From assembly GCF_018736145.1 (NCBI RefSeq), contig NZ_CP059997.1, forward strand, positions 2,355,501 through 2,419,500: a stretch of DNA of 64,000 nt. Reading direction: 5' to 3'. Numbering within the stretch: position 1 is the stretch's first letter; each line of letters opens with the position of its first letter. Shown here piece by piece: positions 9,501 through 16,282 of the stretch. The stretch is from Amycolatopsis sp. CA-230715 (GTDB lineage: Bacteria > Actinomycetota > Actinomycetes > Mycobacteriales > Pseudonocardiaceae). The notes under the pieces are model-generated. The model had not been told where the DNA came from, searched no databases, and saw only the letters and a list, made by a program, of their open reading frames with translations. The position numbers and the translations under genes were made by a program.

Positions 9501-11335
9501 ACCCCGGCGCCCAGCGCAGCCGCGACCAGCCCGAGTTCGGGCACGATCGGCTCGATGGCGTGCCACAGTCCGATCCAGAAATCGCGGAACGGCGCCGAGG
9601 TCTGCCAGAAATACGTGAAGGCGGCGACCACACCGGAAATCGCGCCGACGAGCAGGCCGAGCGGGTTGGCGCGCATCGCGGCGTTGAGCAGCCATTGTGC
9701 GGCGGCCGCGCCCTTGGTCGCCAGCTCGTAGAGCTTGATGGCCCCGCTGATGGTGCCGTACCCGGCCGCGAACCCACCGAGCGCGATAGCCAGCGGCGTG
9801 AGCCAGTCAGCGTTGTCGCGCACCCACTGAACCGCGGATTGCAGCGCGGGAAGTACGACCCCGCCGAAGAAGTCGACCAGTCCTGTTTGGATAGACCGCT
9901 GGAACGCCACCAGGCGAGCGCCCGCGTTGTCGTTGAGCGTGGCGCCCATCCGGTCGGCGGCGCCCGCGACGCTGCCGAGCGCCTGCACGGCCTTGCTGGG
10001 GTCGAGGGCGTACAGCGACCGGCCGAGGTCTTCGGCCTGCGTGCCGAACAAGGCGACAGCGGCTTGGCTCTGCGCCACGGGGTCGGGCATCGCGCGCAGC
10101 CGGTCGAGCACCAAGTCCAACGCACCCGTCGCTTCTGGACCACCGCGGGCGATCTTCGCCGCCATCTCCCCCGCGTTCAACCCGATGGCCTGGAACCCCG
10201 CAGCGGTGAGCTTCGTCCCGTCCACGGCGCGGATGCTGAACTCCTTGATGGCGTCCGCCACCAAGTCCGAATTCCGCGCACCCGCGCGCATTCCCTGCAC
10301 CAGCAAGCCCGTCGCCGTCGACGCGTCGAGCCCGAACTTCTGGAACTGGACCGAGTATTCGGTCATCGTGTCGAGCAGATCTTGCGACCGGTCGGCCCCT
10401 TGCTGGAACCCGCGCGTCAGCACGTCGAGGGCTTCGCTGGCGTCCTTGGCCAGCCCGGTCTTCATCAGCTGGCCCACGGCCTGCGTGGTGCCGCCCAAGT
10501 CCTGGTCGAACACCGTCGCCAGGTTCAGGACTTTCCCCGCGATGGCCTGGATCTGGTCGCTGCTCGCGTCCTCCATGACCAACCCGGACTGCATGACACC
10601 CCGGATCGCGTCGTTGACCTGGCCCAGGGACTCGCCGTACGCCTGCGCGTACAAGTTGCCGGCAACTCGGCCGAGATCGGCCGCCATGTCCGCCGGGGCG
10701 CCGAGCTGCGCCGCCAGCTTGTCGCCCAGGCGCGCGTTCTCCAGCGTGTCCATCGCGACCGACGCGGCGTTGCCGATCGCGGTCAGCCCGAACGCGAAGG
10801 TGCCCGCCTTGCGGGTGGTGTCCACCAGCGACGACCCGAACCCGGACGAGCGGCGGTCCGCTTTGTCCAGTGAGACCGTGACTTCGTCGGTGGCCTCAGC
10901 GGCGTTGCGCTGCGCCTGCTCGTACCGGGCCGACGTGGATGCCGTGCGCTCGTGCGCCGTGGACAGGCCGCGTTGCGCGGTGGCGAGGCGTTCTTCGGCG
11001 GCGGCGAGCTGGCTGGCCTTCGCGTTGCCCGAGGCGCGCACCTCGTCGAGGCGGGCTTCAGCGACCCGGACCTTCCCGGCCGCGTCCGCCTCCCGGCGAC
11101 GGGCGGATTCCAGCTCGCCCGCGACCTTCTGGACGTTCGCCTTGGCGGCCTCGATCCCCGAGCCCAGCGACGCCCCGGCACGGCGGCCCGCGTCTCCCGC
11201 CGCGCGGTCCAGTTCTCGCCCGATCTGCTGCCCCGCGCGGGTTCCCGCCCCGGCGGCCTGTTTGGCCAGTTCCGCGCCCCACCCGCGCGCAGAGGGCAGG
11301 GTGTCGATCCACACGACCTCGCCGGAGTTGACCAC
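6542..11335 (-). CDS. Tail tape measure protein with two wall hydrolase domains
   Basis: At 1597 residues this is the longest gene in the window. It starts at a GTG and sits right after the tail assembly chaperones, as tape measures do. The N-terminus is coiled coil (about residues 45-150, heptads rich in Ala/Arg/Glu); the middle (about 480-860) has several hydrophobic segments for membrane insertion. Near residue 1249, YVWGGSSTAGTDCSGW resembles an NlpC/P60 catalytic cysteine, with a possible His partner in VSHGHTAGTVAG. Near residue 1451, LISHESGWNPG followed by ARGLFQQM is a lytic transglycosylase (SLT) signature. The tail would be roughly 240 nm long at about 0.15 nm per residue. The enzymes probably open the wall during DNA injection. 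Confidence 0.93.
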   Translation of the reverse strand: MVNSGEVVWIDTLPSARGWGAELAKQAAGAGTRAGQQIGRELDRAAGDAGRRAGASLGSGIEAAKANVQKVAGELESARRREADAAGKVRVAEARLDEVRASGNAKASQLAAAEERLATAQRGLSTAHERTASTSARYEQAQRNAAEATDEVTVSLDKADRRSSGFGSSLVDTTRKAGTFAFGLTAIGNAASVAMDTLENARLGDKLAAQLGAPADMAADLGRVAGNLYAQAYGESLGQVNDAIRGVMQSGLVMEDASSDQIQAIAGKVLNLATVFDQDLGGTTQAVGQLMKTGLAKDASEALDVLTRGFQQGADRSQDLLDTMTEYSVQFQKFGLDASTATGLLVQGMRAGARNSDLVADAIKEFSIRAVDGTKLTAAGFQAIGLNAGEMAAKIARGGPEATGALDLVLDRLRAMPDPVAQSQAAVALFGTQAEDLGRSLYALDPSKAVQALGSVAGAADRMGATLNDNAGARLVAFQRSIQTGLVDFFGGVVLPALQSAVQWVRDNADWLTPLAIALGGFAAGYGTISGAIKLYELATKGAAAAQWLLNAAMRANPLGLLVGAISGVVAAFTYFWQTSAPFRDFWIGLWHAIEPIVPELGLVAAALGAGVLAINGYSLAARGMLLVQSLWQSGSVAARIAMAAWNGVVWLGTAAVGAYNAAKWAAVAVIGVFNSAIAFARSGMILATLAQAGQTAAQWASNAAHWAVIAAMGVYNGLMAVVRGAVIAWTGVQWALNAAMNANPITLVITAIGALVAAFVWLWNSSAGFRDFWIGAWHTVTDAISFAWEKIIKPVLGWFSDRIDDVKFGFEHMGEITKQVFDTIVDTLKRPIQLVIDIIWNNGLRKVYNAAADLIPGMDPLDELKLARGGVIPGYAPGRDTVPALLSPGEAVLVPELVRAIGPSTILAANAAAMSGRGYSRGGLVGRFAEGGIVGAPAGPGTGAVTPVTAPDPAASTAATEALTVASAALAETVTSVLVPALLLLEQHTGVLLPAAHTQLGVSLATLQLNAMTVWTAITGHIVLSGNTITARQWQLQTDLAASWSFVAGSVWASVNSQNGALGALGNGLAVLRAAVAFTAGWVRDRFLEMQGYAGNPVRWILQWPVNAGLVAAWNKLNGDFSLNHAIAPVVIPFASGGAVPGAGNTDKVPALLTPGEYVLPKRVVQTWGVGNIRAAHLAALRGSFPGLEGLLGADIGRAQVVPGYQSGGLVVDTGSAMDAAIGRVVAFGRSMQGRPYVWGGSSTAGTDCSGWQAMLKRAALDQQPYARREWATASVNPGSPPPGFVDGIDGTFAIGVSHGHTAGTVAGIAAEAGGAHGYVAFGPPSTGADDSQFPMKFHIGELGGRFVSAGGGGFDPAALVDGAFADTYRMVEDATRFFPGNIAALHGQGIARQAADGAKRYAIGKLSELYASTAGAAGSPEVVAAVRAVATRYGWGSGPQWDALSWLISHESGWNPGAKNPHSSARGLFQQMESVHGPVPPSAAAQAEWGLGYIASRYRDPLGAKAFWEGHHWYDQGGWLQPGFTPVYNGTGKPELVLPHDTAQSVIGALHGDSGPVRLVGELSIADDGLTAFVDGRIDRSDHATGTAIARGVRA

Positions 11336-11376
11336 TCGTCACCACCCCCAGCTCCAGGACGGCGACGAGCAGGCGG

Positions 11377-12080
11377 TTATGCGGCGGGGCGTGGCTTGTA
11401 CTGGTCGAGGTAGGCGATCACGTCCTCGGCGGGGACGTCCCCGCGGTCACCGATACGGCCCTCGTCCTCCTCGCCGGGCCGGGAGACCGGGCGAGGACGG
11501 TGCAGTCCTTTCAGGCCGGACCCGCGTCCGGTGACGAACGTGTTCTCCCCCAACCTGTCGGCCACCATGGCGAGCAGGTATTCCACATCGGTCCACGCGT
11601 GCCCGTTGACCGTGCGGTGAAACGCCGAGTCCGGCGGCAGGTGCTCGATGAGGACCCGCAGGTGCCGCAGGCTGATCTTCCCGCGCCAGAACTCGGAGAC
11701 CGGGTTACGGGGCGCGTAGGTCGCGCAGAGCGCGGCCTCTATCGCTTCCGGCGCTTGCCCGAGGAGGTCGAGCGCCGTGTAGGGCGCCCGTCTTCGGTCT
11801 CCTGCCGCATCTTCTGCATGTGCTGGTTGATCGCCAGAATGACGTACCCGGCGCGGCCCCCGGCGTCGACGAACAACGAGTACTGGTCCTCGCCAAGGTA
11901 GTGCTCGGCCACCTCGACATCGGTCTCCAAATCGAGAAGGCCGTCCTTCCAGTCGTCCTCGGCCGTGATCGGGTCCTTACAGGTCCAGTGCTTGGCCTTG
12001 AACGTGAAGCTGAACGTGTCGGCCGAGCCGGTGGCTTCCTCGCGCTGCGCGAGGATCGCATCAATGTCGATTGTGGACAC
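11377..12080 (-). CDS. Tail assembly chaperone GT product, by -1 frameshift
   Basis: Downstream of the short chaperone frame, the -1 frame is open from before 11740 to 11377 but has no start codon before 11586. Its translation (APYTALDLLGQAPEAIEAAL ... ISLRHLRVLIEHLPPDSAFH ... WTDVEYLLAMVADRL) matches the C-terminal half of siphophage gpGT-type chaperones. Ribosomes should therefore shift -1 within about 11745-11810 to make a long form that helps load the tape measure with tube subunits. I see no canonical X XXY YYZ slippery heptamer, so the exact slip site is not placed. The end coordinates are those of the fused product. Confidence 0.7.
11739..12080 (-). CDS. Tail assembly chaperone, short form (gpG-like)
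   Basis: 113 residues from a GTG with GGAG about 11 nt upstream; the longer upstream reading lacks a plausible start. The protein is acidic and helical (IDIDAILAQREEATGSADTF, DVEVAEHYLGEDQYSLFVDA), typical of the gpG-type chaperone between the major tail protein and the tape measure gene. It ends in a basic tail, GKRRKR. The frame overlaps the start of the frameshift extension, as in other siphophages. Confidence 0.75.
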   Translation of the reverse strand: MSTIDIDAILAQREEATGSADTFSFTFKAKHWTCKDPITAEDDWKDGLLDLETDVEVAEHYLGEDQYSLFVDAGGRAGYVILAINQHMQKMRQETEDGRPTRRSTSSGKRRKR

Positions 12081-12129
12081 GAGGTGATGTTCTCCATTCG
12101 GTGAACGTCGGTGAGCGGAAGAGAAGGGA

Positions 12130-12165
12130 GCCGATGTGGACCGCTCACCACACGTCCACATCGGC
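12130..12165. terminator. Hairpin between tail tube and chaperone genes
   Basis: GCCGATGTGGAC and GTCCACATCGGC form a perfect 12-bp inverted repeat with a 12-nt loop, in the short gap between the major tail protein stop and the chaperone start. It probably acts as a partial terminator or RNA-processing hairpin that keeps tail tube mRNA more abundant than the downstream mRNA. Confidence 0.6.
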
Positions 12166-12183
12166 CCCCGCTTCAGGGGCGGG

Positions 12184-12777
12184 TTACGGGGTCGGGGGCA
12201 CCGTCGGCAGCTCCCAGCCTTCCTTGTAAACCCGCAGCGCCGAGAAGCCATCGCTTCCCGGGTAGGCGGTGATCGTGACTTCGTACCCGATCAGCGTGTC
12301 CGACTTGTACGTGACCTCGCCGCGCTCGGACACCTCGGCCATCGGCAAGAAGATCCGGCGATGATAGGTGCCGTCGATGACGTCGATGCCGAACGCGCGA
12401 AGATCCCGTGCGGGCTTGCCTTCCTCCACAAAGGACACCACGGCGTCCTTCCCGGTACCGGTCTGCTTCATGTCGTCCAGGCCGACCCGGTAGTACAGGC
12501 TGATGGTGTCGAACTTGGACTCCCAGAGCGTCGCCTGATACGTCTGCGTGGACTTGGTGATCTCCGATCGGATCGGGGTCGCGGACTGCCAGGGCGTGAA
12601 TTCCTCTTTGTCCTCATCGCGGCCCTCGACCACTCCGTCATCGGAGATGTAGCCCAGGTCTTTCATGGCCGCGTTCCAGGCGTCCATTGCGGTCGCGCTC
12701 GGCGCGGTCGTGCCCAGCGGGCCGACGTAGAGCGCCCCGGTCACGCCCAGGCGCGCCAGGGCAGAGTTCAGTGCCAC
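12184..12777 (-). CDS. Major tail protein (tail tube)
   Basis: A 197-residue protein placed between the tail terminator gene and the assembly chaperones, the invariant position of the tail tube protein in long-tailed phages. The sequence has the usual features of this class: an N-terminal LYVGPLGTTAPS start, a DLGYISDDGVVEGRDE segment, beta strands alternating with charged loops, and IFLPMAEVSERGEVTY then YEVTITAYPGSDG near the end. It should form hexameric rings stacked along the tape measure. Confidence 0.88.
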   Translation of the reverse strand: MALNSALARLGVTGALYVGPLGTTAPSATAMDAWNAAMKDLGYISDDGVVEGRDEDKEEFTPWQSATPIRSEITKSTQTYQATLWESKFDTISLYYRVGLDDMKQTGTGKDAVVSFVEEGKPARDLRAFGIDVIDGTYHRRIFLPMAEVSERGEVTYKSDTLIGYEVTITAYPGSDGFSALRVYKEGWELPTVPPTP

Positions 12778-12839
12778 GGGGATATCTCCCTTGAACGTGC
12801 GGAGCCCCGGGTGAGCGAGCGGGGTACGGAAACGGCGGC

Positions 12840-13235
12840 CTATTCGGCCCTGATGGTGAGTTCGACGGTCAGCCCGCTACGGCGGACTGAGGGGTTGTAA
12901 TCGGGTCGCCAGGACGGACCGGCGGGCTCGTCGACGTCGACGACGAAACCCCACTCGTTGCCCTGCCCGATCAGCTCGTGCAGGTGTCCGGACACAGTGG
13001 ACGCCAGGTCCCCCGCGGTCGCGCGGGTGGTGGCGTAGGCGTCGATATCGATACGCGGGTGCCACAGCAGCGGCCGGTGCGCGTTCCACGGCCTATCGGT
13101 CTTCGGGCCGGGCAGGCCGGTCACCTGCACGACCGGAAGCGACTGCTCGAAGCGCGCGGGCAGCTCGGCCACCACGCGGATTCCGCCGAGGCGCGCGGCA
13201 AGCCAGGTGATGACCAGCGCCTCGGCGTCGGTCAC
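12840..13235 (-). CDS. Tail terminator / tail completion protein
   Basis: 131 residues from a GTG that overlaps the upstream stop (GTGA). The pattern LPVVQVTGLPG followed by PRIDIDAYATTRATAGDLA and a closing beta pair is that of tail terminator proteins (gp17/gpU-like), which cap the tube and join it to the head. Position next to the major tail protein supports the call. Confidence 0.75.
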   Translation of the reverse strand: MTDAEALVITWLAARLGGIRVVAELPARFEQSLPVVQVTGLPGPKTDRPWNAHRPLLWHPRIDIDAYATTRATAGDLASTVSGHLHELIGQGNEWGFVVDVDEPAGPSWRPDYNPSVRRSGLTVELTIRAE

Positions 13236-13393
13236 TTCTCGGCGACCTTGCCCTTGCGGGGCTCGGGCTTCGGGTCCTCGGCGTAGCGGGCGCGTCCTTC
13301 CTGGACCCGCACGGCCGCCTCGTCATCGTCGATCTCGACGGTCTTGCCCACCTGGTTGTGGTCGCGGCTGAACGCGACGATCACCTTGGCCAC
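13232..13393 (-). CDS. Small basic connector-region protein
   Basis: A 53-residue gene starting at GTG 13393, with its stop overlapping the next gene. The protein begins AKVIVAFSRDHNQVGKTVEI and ends in a charged KPEPRKGKVAEK tail; the part between looks like a short beta domain that reads ...DDDEAAVRVQEGRARYA. Proteins of this kind are frequent in actinophage neck regions. Function unknown. Confidence 0.6.
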   Translation of the reverse strand: MAKVIVAFSRDHNQVGKTVEIDDDEAAVRVQEGRARYAEDPKPEPRKGKVAEK

Positions 13394-13405
13394 GGGTGCC
13401 TCCTT

Positions 13406-13681
13406 CTACTTGCTGCCGACCGCGCGGCCGAGCGCGCGGTGCCGGGGTACATCTTCGGTTCCGTACTCGCCGAACGGGTCGTCGTGCACGACCCGGGCGT
13501 AGGCACGACCTTTCGGGCGGATTCCCTCTTCAACCGTGACCGTGGCGGCCGACCCGGCCGAGGACAGGTTCGCGCGAGTGCGGGTCGCGATCTGGTTCGC
13601 GACGAACCGCAGTCGCTTCCGGACAGAGGGAAGTGCCACGATGCGCCGCCATTCCCGGTCCGATAGCTGGACAGGCTTCAT
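13406..13681 (-). CDS. Head-tail joining protein, HK97 gp10-like
   Basis: 91 residues, with its ATG overlapping the preceding stop (ATGA). It has an N-terminal helix with many basic residues (RKRLRFVANQIATRTRANL) and a C-terminal beta part with YARVVHDDPFGEYGTEDVPR, the shape of the HK97 gp10 tail-completion family. It lies between the head-closure and tail-terminator genes, where gp10 proteins are found. Confidence 0.7.
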   Translation of the reverse strand: MKPVQLSDREWRRIVALPSVRKRLRFVANQIATRTRANLSSAGSAATVTVEEGIRPKGRAYARVVHDDPFGEYGTEDVPRHRALGRAVGSK

Positions 13682-14022
13682 CCGGTCACCTTCTGAATGT
13701 CGACTTCGCAATGGTGGACCGCACCGGGCCGCATCGGGTGCGGCCAGCGGGCGATTTCGCCGATGACCTCGCAGGTCCGGCCCGCCCACTCGATCCGGTC
13801 GACGGGCTCGATATCGAGGTCCATTCCGGCCGGTGAGTAGATCCGCCACCCGGTGGTCACCATGTCCCGCGCGTCGCCGGTGGCCTCGGTGGACGAGCGC
13901 GGCTGGACGCACACCCCGGCGAACACCGTGCGGCTTCCGGCCGCGTAGTCCAGCACGTCCGACCCGTACCGGTCCTGGGTGACCAGCGGCCGAACCCGGG
14001 TGATCGTGTCGCCGAAGATCAC
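13678..14022 (-). CDS. Head closure (stopper) protein
   Basis: 114 residues, all-beta in appearance (TITRVRPLVTQDRYGSDVLD, then DIEPVDRIEWAGRTCEVIGE), as expected for the head-closure/stopper protein that follows the connector. It is translationally coupled to both neighbours through ATGA overlaps. Confidence 0.75.
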   Translation of the reverse strand: MIFGDTITRVRPLVTQDRYGSDVLDYAAGSRTVFAGVCVQPRSSTEATGDARDMVTTGWRIYSPAGMDLDIEPVDRIEWAGRTCEVIGEIARWPHPMRPGAVHHCEVDIQKVTG

Positions 14023-14579
14023 GGCAGGTCCCCGCGGTTGAGCCGGTACCGATCGACCGCCCGCGTCCAGACCAGGGGCATCCCGGCGGCGGGAGCCGAA
14101 AAGGACAAAGACTCCCCGCCCACCGTCATCGACGCGATTCCGGGCTGCACGGTCAGCAGGTACTGGGCCTCGGTCAGCACCGCCTCGGCCACGTCCTCGG
14201 GCACGGGGTCGTACCCGTGGCTGTAGACCACCCGAATGCAGCCCAGCCGGTCTGGCCAGTGTGCGAGTCGGTGCAGGACACCGGTCCGCGACCAGGCGAA
14301 GTCCGCAACGATTTGACCATCAACCTCGACGACCGGCACAGCGGTAATCGGCGCTGCTGGTAGCAGGAGCAACCTCGTGCCGGTCCCATCGAGCCACACC
14401 GCATCGTCAGTAACATGCGTGACCGGGTGTCTTACCGCAGCACGAAATCGAGCAGATGCGCTGGCCAGGGCATCGAGCAGCTGAGGATCGCTAGCCGACC
14501 GGCCGGTCCAGCGAGCCGCAACCTCAGGATCAACCAAGAGTGGGTTATTCACAATCAACCCCACATCTCGAAAATACAT
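14019..14579 (-). CDS. Head-tail connector (adaptor) protein
   Basis: A 186-residue helical protein: EVAARWTGRSASDPQLLDAL near the start, RLGCIRVVYSHGYDPVPEDV in the middle, and a C-terminal stretch with VWTRAVDRYRL. This arrangement, including the YSHGYDxVPEDV element, is typical of the adaptor that docks below the portal. The first dozen residues may not be original: the gene begins only 48 bp from a divergent AT-rich insertion, and a decayed copy of its N-terminal coding sequence lies at about 15118-15255 beyond that insertion. Confidence 0.8.
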   Translation of the reverse strand: MYFRDVGLIVNNPLLVDPEVAARWTGRSASDPQLLDALASASARFRAAVRHPVTHVTDDAVWLDGTGTRLLLLPAAPITAVPVVEVDGQIVADFAWSRTGVLHRLAHWPDRLGCIRVVYSHGYDPVPEDVAEAVLTEAQYLLTVQPGIASMTVGGESLSFSAPAAGMPLVWTRAVDRYRLNRGDLP

Positions 14580-14627
14580 ACTTCTGCTTCGATTTCACCT
14601 AGGGCAACTTCGTGTTACGTTTACCGC

Positions 14628-15113
14628 ATGTCCGATTCTCCGGTTGCATGGCTGGCACTGTTTCTTTCGGCAATCTCATTGTTATGGCAGATCATCTCTT
14701 GGCGCCATTCTGGACCACGAATCCAAGTGCAACTCGAAAAAGTGCGGCCTCGAAACACGTTCGAAGGGGCTTACGCAATTATCGTTTCTAACAACGGACG
14801 CCAAGCGGCAACGATCCCCGAAGTGAGACTACGATGGCAAAAGAAGACGCGAGACTACTCTTACAACTACTTCAATCATGTAACTTGGGGAGTTGACATT
14901 GACGATGCACGGTCCGATTCACTGCCCGCAACCTTAAGTCCAGGCGGATCGATTATCGTCTACGCCAGCCATGACGAAATAGCAGCAGAAATGAGCACTC
15001 ATAAGGTGGAGTTTAGGCATCTAATTCCCCTCGCACGAGTAGGTACACGCTGGATCGAAGGCGAGCTAAACGGAATTCGCGACCCAAACCGTAGCGAATT
15101 GCCACCACTCTAA
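14628..15113 (+). CDS. Membrane-anchored protein, AT-rich moron
   Basis: 161 residues on the strand opposite the structural genes and with clearly lower GC. The start is the ATG of MSDSPVAW. One N-terminal membrane helix (VAWLALFLSAISLLWQIISW) is followed by a beta-sandwich-like domain (IQVQLEKVRPRNTFEGAYAI, ATIPEVRLRWQKK, ATLSPGGSIIVYA). I do not recognise the family. Strand, composition and location inside the neck genes mark it as an autonomously expressed prophage cargo gene; a role in superinfection exclusion or defence is a guess. Confidence 0.7.
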   Translation: MSDSPVAWLALFLSAISLLWQIISWRHSGPRIQVQLEKVRPRNTFEGAYAIIVSNNGRQAATIPEVRLRWQKKTRDYSYNYFNHVTWGVDIDDARSDSLPATLSPGGSIIVYASHDEIAAEMSTHKVEFRHLIPLARVGTRWIEGELNGIRDPNRSELPPL

Positions 15114-15117
15114 ACTT

Positions 15118-15255
15118 ACTTCGGCAGGATGCCGAACCTCACCCCAGAACCGAGCAGACACCGGGGTCGACGCATCCAGCACGGACGGGTCGCCAGGGGC
15201 GCGGCCCGCCCAGCGGGCCAGGGTCTGCGACGTGGCCAGCGGCGGCAACTCGAAC
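15118..15255 (-). pseudogene. Decayed duplicate of connector N-terminus
   Basis: The minus-strand translation here, LARWAGRAPGDPSVLDA ... VSARFWGEVRHPAEV, aligns with AARWTGRSASDPQLLDA ... SARFRAAVRHPVTHV of the intact connector gene. Similarity ends at about 15118, right where the plus-strand moron stops, and there is no continuation. This is a remnant of a second connector gene left by recombination. See the findings. Confidence 0.75.
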
Positions 15256-15377
15256 CATGCCCCCAACCAATCGACGATCACCCGTATGCAGTAGTGGTGG
15301 GCCACGAAAACATCACGTTTACGCGATAATCAGAACAGTGAACATCCTGCACGCCCCGCGAATCGTAGGATCTCCAC

Positions 15378-15998
15378 ATGGGCTGGCTTGACTTCATTAG
15401 CGCAATACTGGGCCACATCGCATGGCCAGCGCTGCTCCTGTTCTTGATCCTTTACTTCAGAAAGCCACTACTCGGAATATCGACGTCTCTACTTGAAACA
15501 TTGACATCGCGAGAGATTTCCAAGTTTGAACTTGGCGCCGGTGGCGTAAAGTTCGAATTCGGCGAAACCCTGCGCGATACAGAGAAGAAAATTGAAGACA
15601 TCAAGAAGGAAACCCACGCAGAGGTTGAAGAACTCGACGAAAAAAATAGATTCATCGACGAGATGAAGAGGTTGGCCGTAATATCTCCCGAGGCCGCCAT
15701 TCTCGATGCATGGTCGCGACTCGAAGCAAAGCTGAACGAATCCTACCGTTTACGAACAAGAGGAGCCGAACCCCCGCCCGGAAATTACCCATTCATTGCC
15801 GCTCGCACACTACTTCCCTCCAGCGAATTCGCCGTATTAAAAAACCTAAACGACATGAGAGGATCGATAGCCCACAGGCGAGACGATCAGACCGTAAGCG
15901 AAAGTGAAGCGGTTCGATACGCCGAAATGGTCTTCCAGGTAGCAGTATCAATTACGTTAGCGCACGGGAAAACCACTTTGGACGGCCCAGTGATTTAG
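15378..15998 (+). CDS. Membrane protein with DUF4145-like tail, AT-rich moron
   Basis: 206 residues, low GC, plus strand. One membrane segment (HIAWPALLLFLILYF) is followed by an amphipathic/coiled-coil part (TLRDTEKKIEDIKKETHAEV) and a helical C-terminus (SEFAVLKNLNDMRGSIAHRR ... VRYAEMVFQVAVSI) resembling the DUF4145/HEPN-like helical domains found in defence and restriction proteins. The arginine/histidine motif IAHRRD is conserved in such domains. Its stop codon overlaps that of the minus-strand zinc-ribbon gene, which fits insertion as cargo. Function not established. Confidence 0.7.
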   Translation: MGWLDFISAILGHIAWPALLLFLILYFRKPLLGISTSLLETLTSREISKFELGAGGVKFEFGETLRDTEKKIEDIKKETHAEVEELDEKNRFIDEMKRLAVISPEAAILDAWSRLEAKLNESYRLRTRGAEPPPGNYPFIAARTLLPSSEFAVLKNLNDMRGSIAHRRDDQTVSESEAVRYAEMVFQVAVSITLAHGKTTLDGPVI

Positions 15999-16282
15999 CC
16001 GACCGAAGAGACGTCCGACTTGTTACGAGGCGTGCGCACCTTAGTCTGGGCATCCGCCCGCTTCTGGTTGGGCTCGTGCTCGACCAGTGTGCCGCCGAGC
16101 CGGGCGGCGTCGTCTTCGGACAGGTTCATGATGGTGTTGTGGCCGTTCACGGTCACGTGGTACTCGCGCAGGTCCGCCATCGCGGAAACCTCCTCGGTTC
16201 GTTCGTCGACGCCGACCGTGGAGGTGGCTATCCCGCAGGAGAAGTCGGTGCTTCCGCAGACGGGGCAGCCACCAGTCCACAT
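15995..16282 (-). CDS. Zinc-ribbon head-region protein
   Basis: 95 residues if translation begins at the ATG that shares a base with the capsid stop (TGATG), the coupled start I prefer. The first 20 residues carry GCPVCGSTDFSC, a probable zinc site. The rest (YHVTVNGHNTIMNLSEDDAA) matches small proteins that follow the capsid gene in actinophages; an internal ATG at MADLREYH would give a 61-residue form without the zinc site. Role unknown, perhaps a head decoration or assembly factor. Confidence 0.65.
   Translation of the reverse strand: MWTGGCPVCGSTDFSCGIATSTVGVDERTEEVSAMADLREYHVTVNGHNTIMNLSEDDAARLGGTLVEHEPNQKRADAQTKVRTPRNKSDVSSVG

Noticed and set aside
7172..10873. A 1233-codon open frame on the plus strand inside the tape measure gene
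   Set aside because: It is an antisense shadow of the GC-rich tape measure frame; the translation is Arg/Gly/Pro-rich and has no domain character.
11377..11586. A separate small gene after the tail chaperone
   Set aside because: The frame is open far upstream and matches the gpGT C-terminus, so it is the end of the frameshift product rather than an independent gene.
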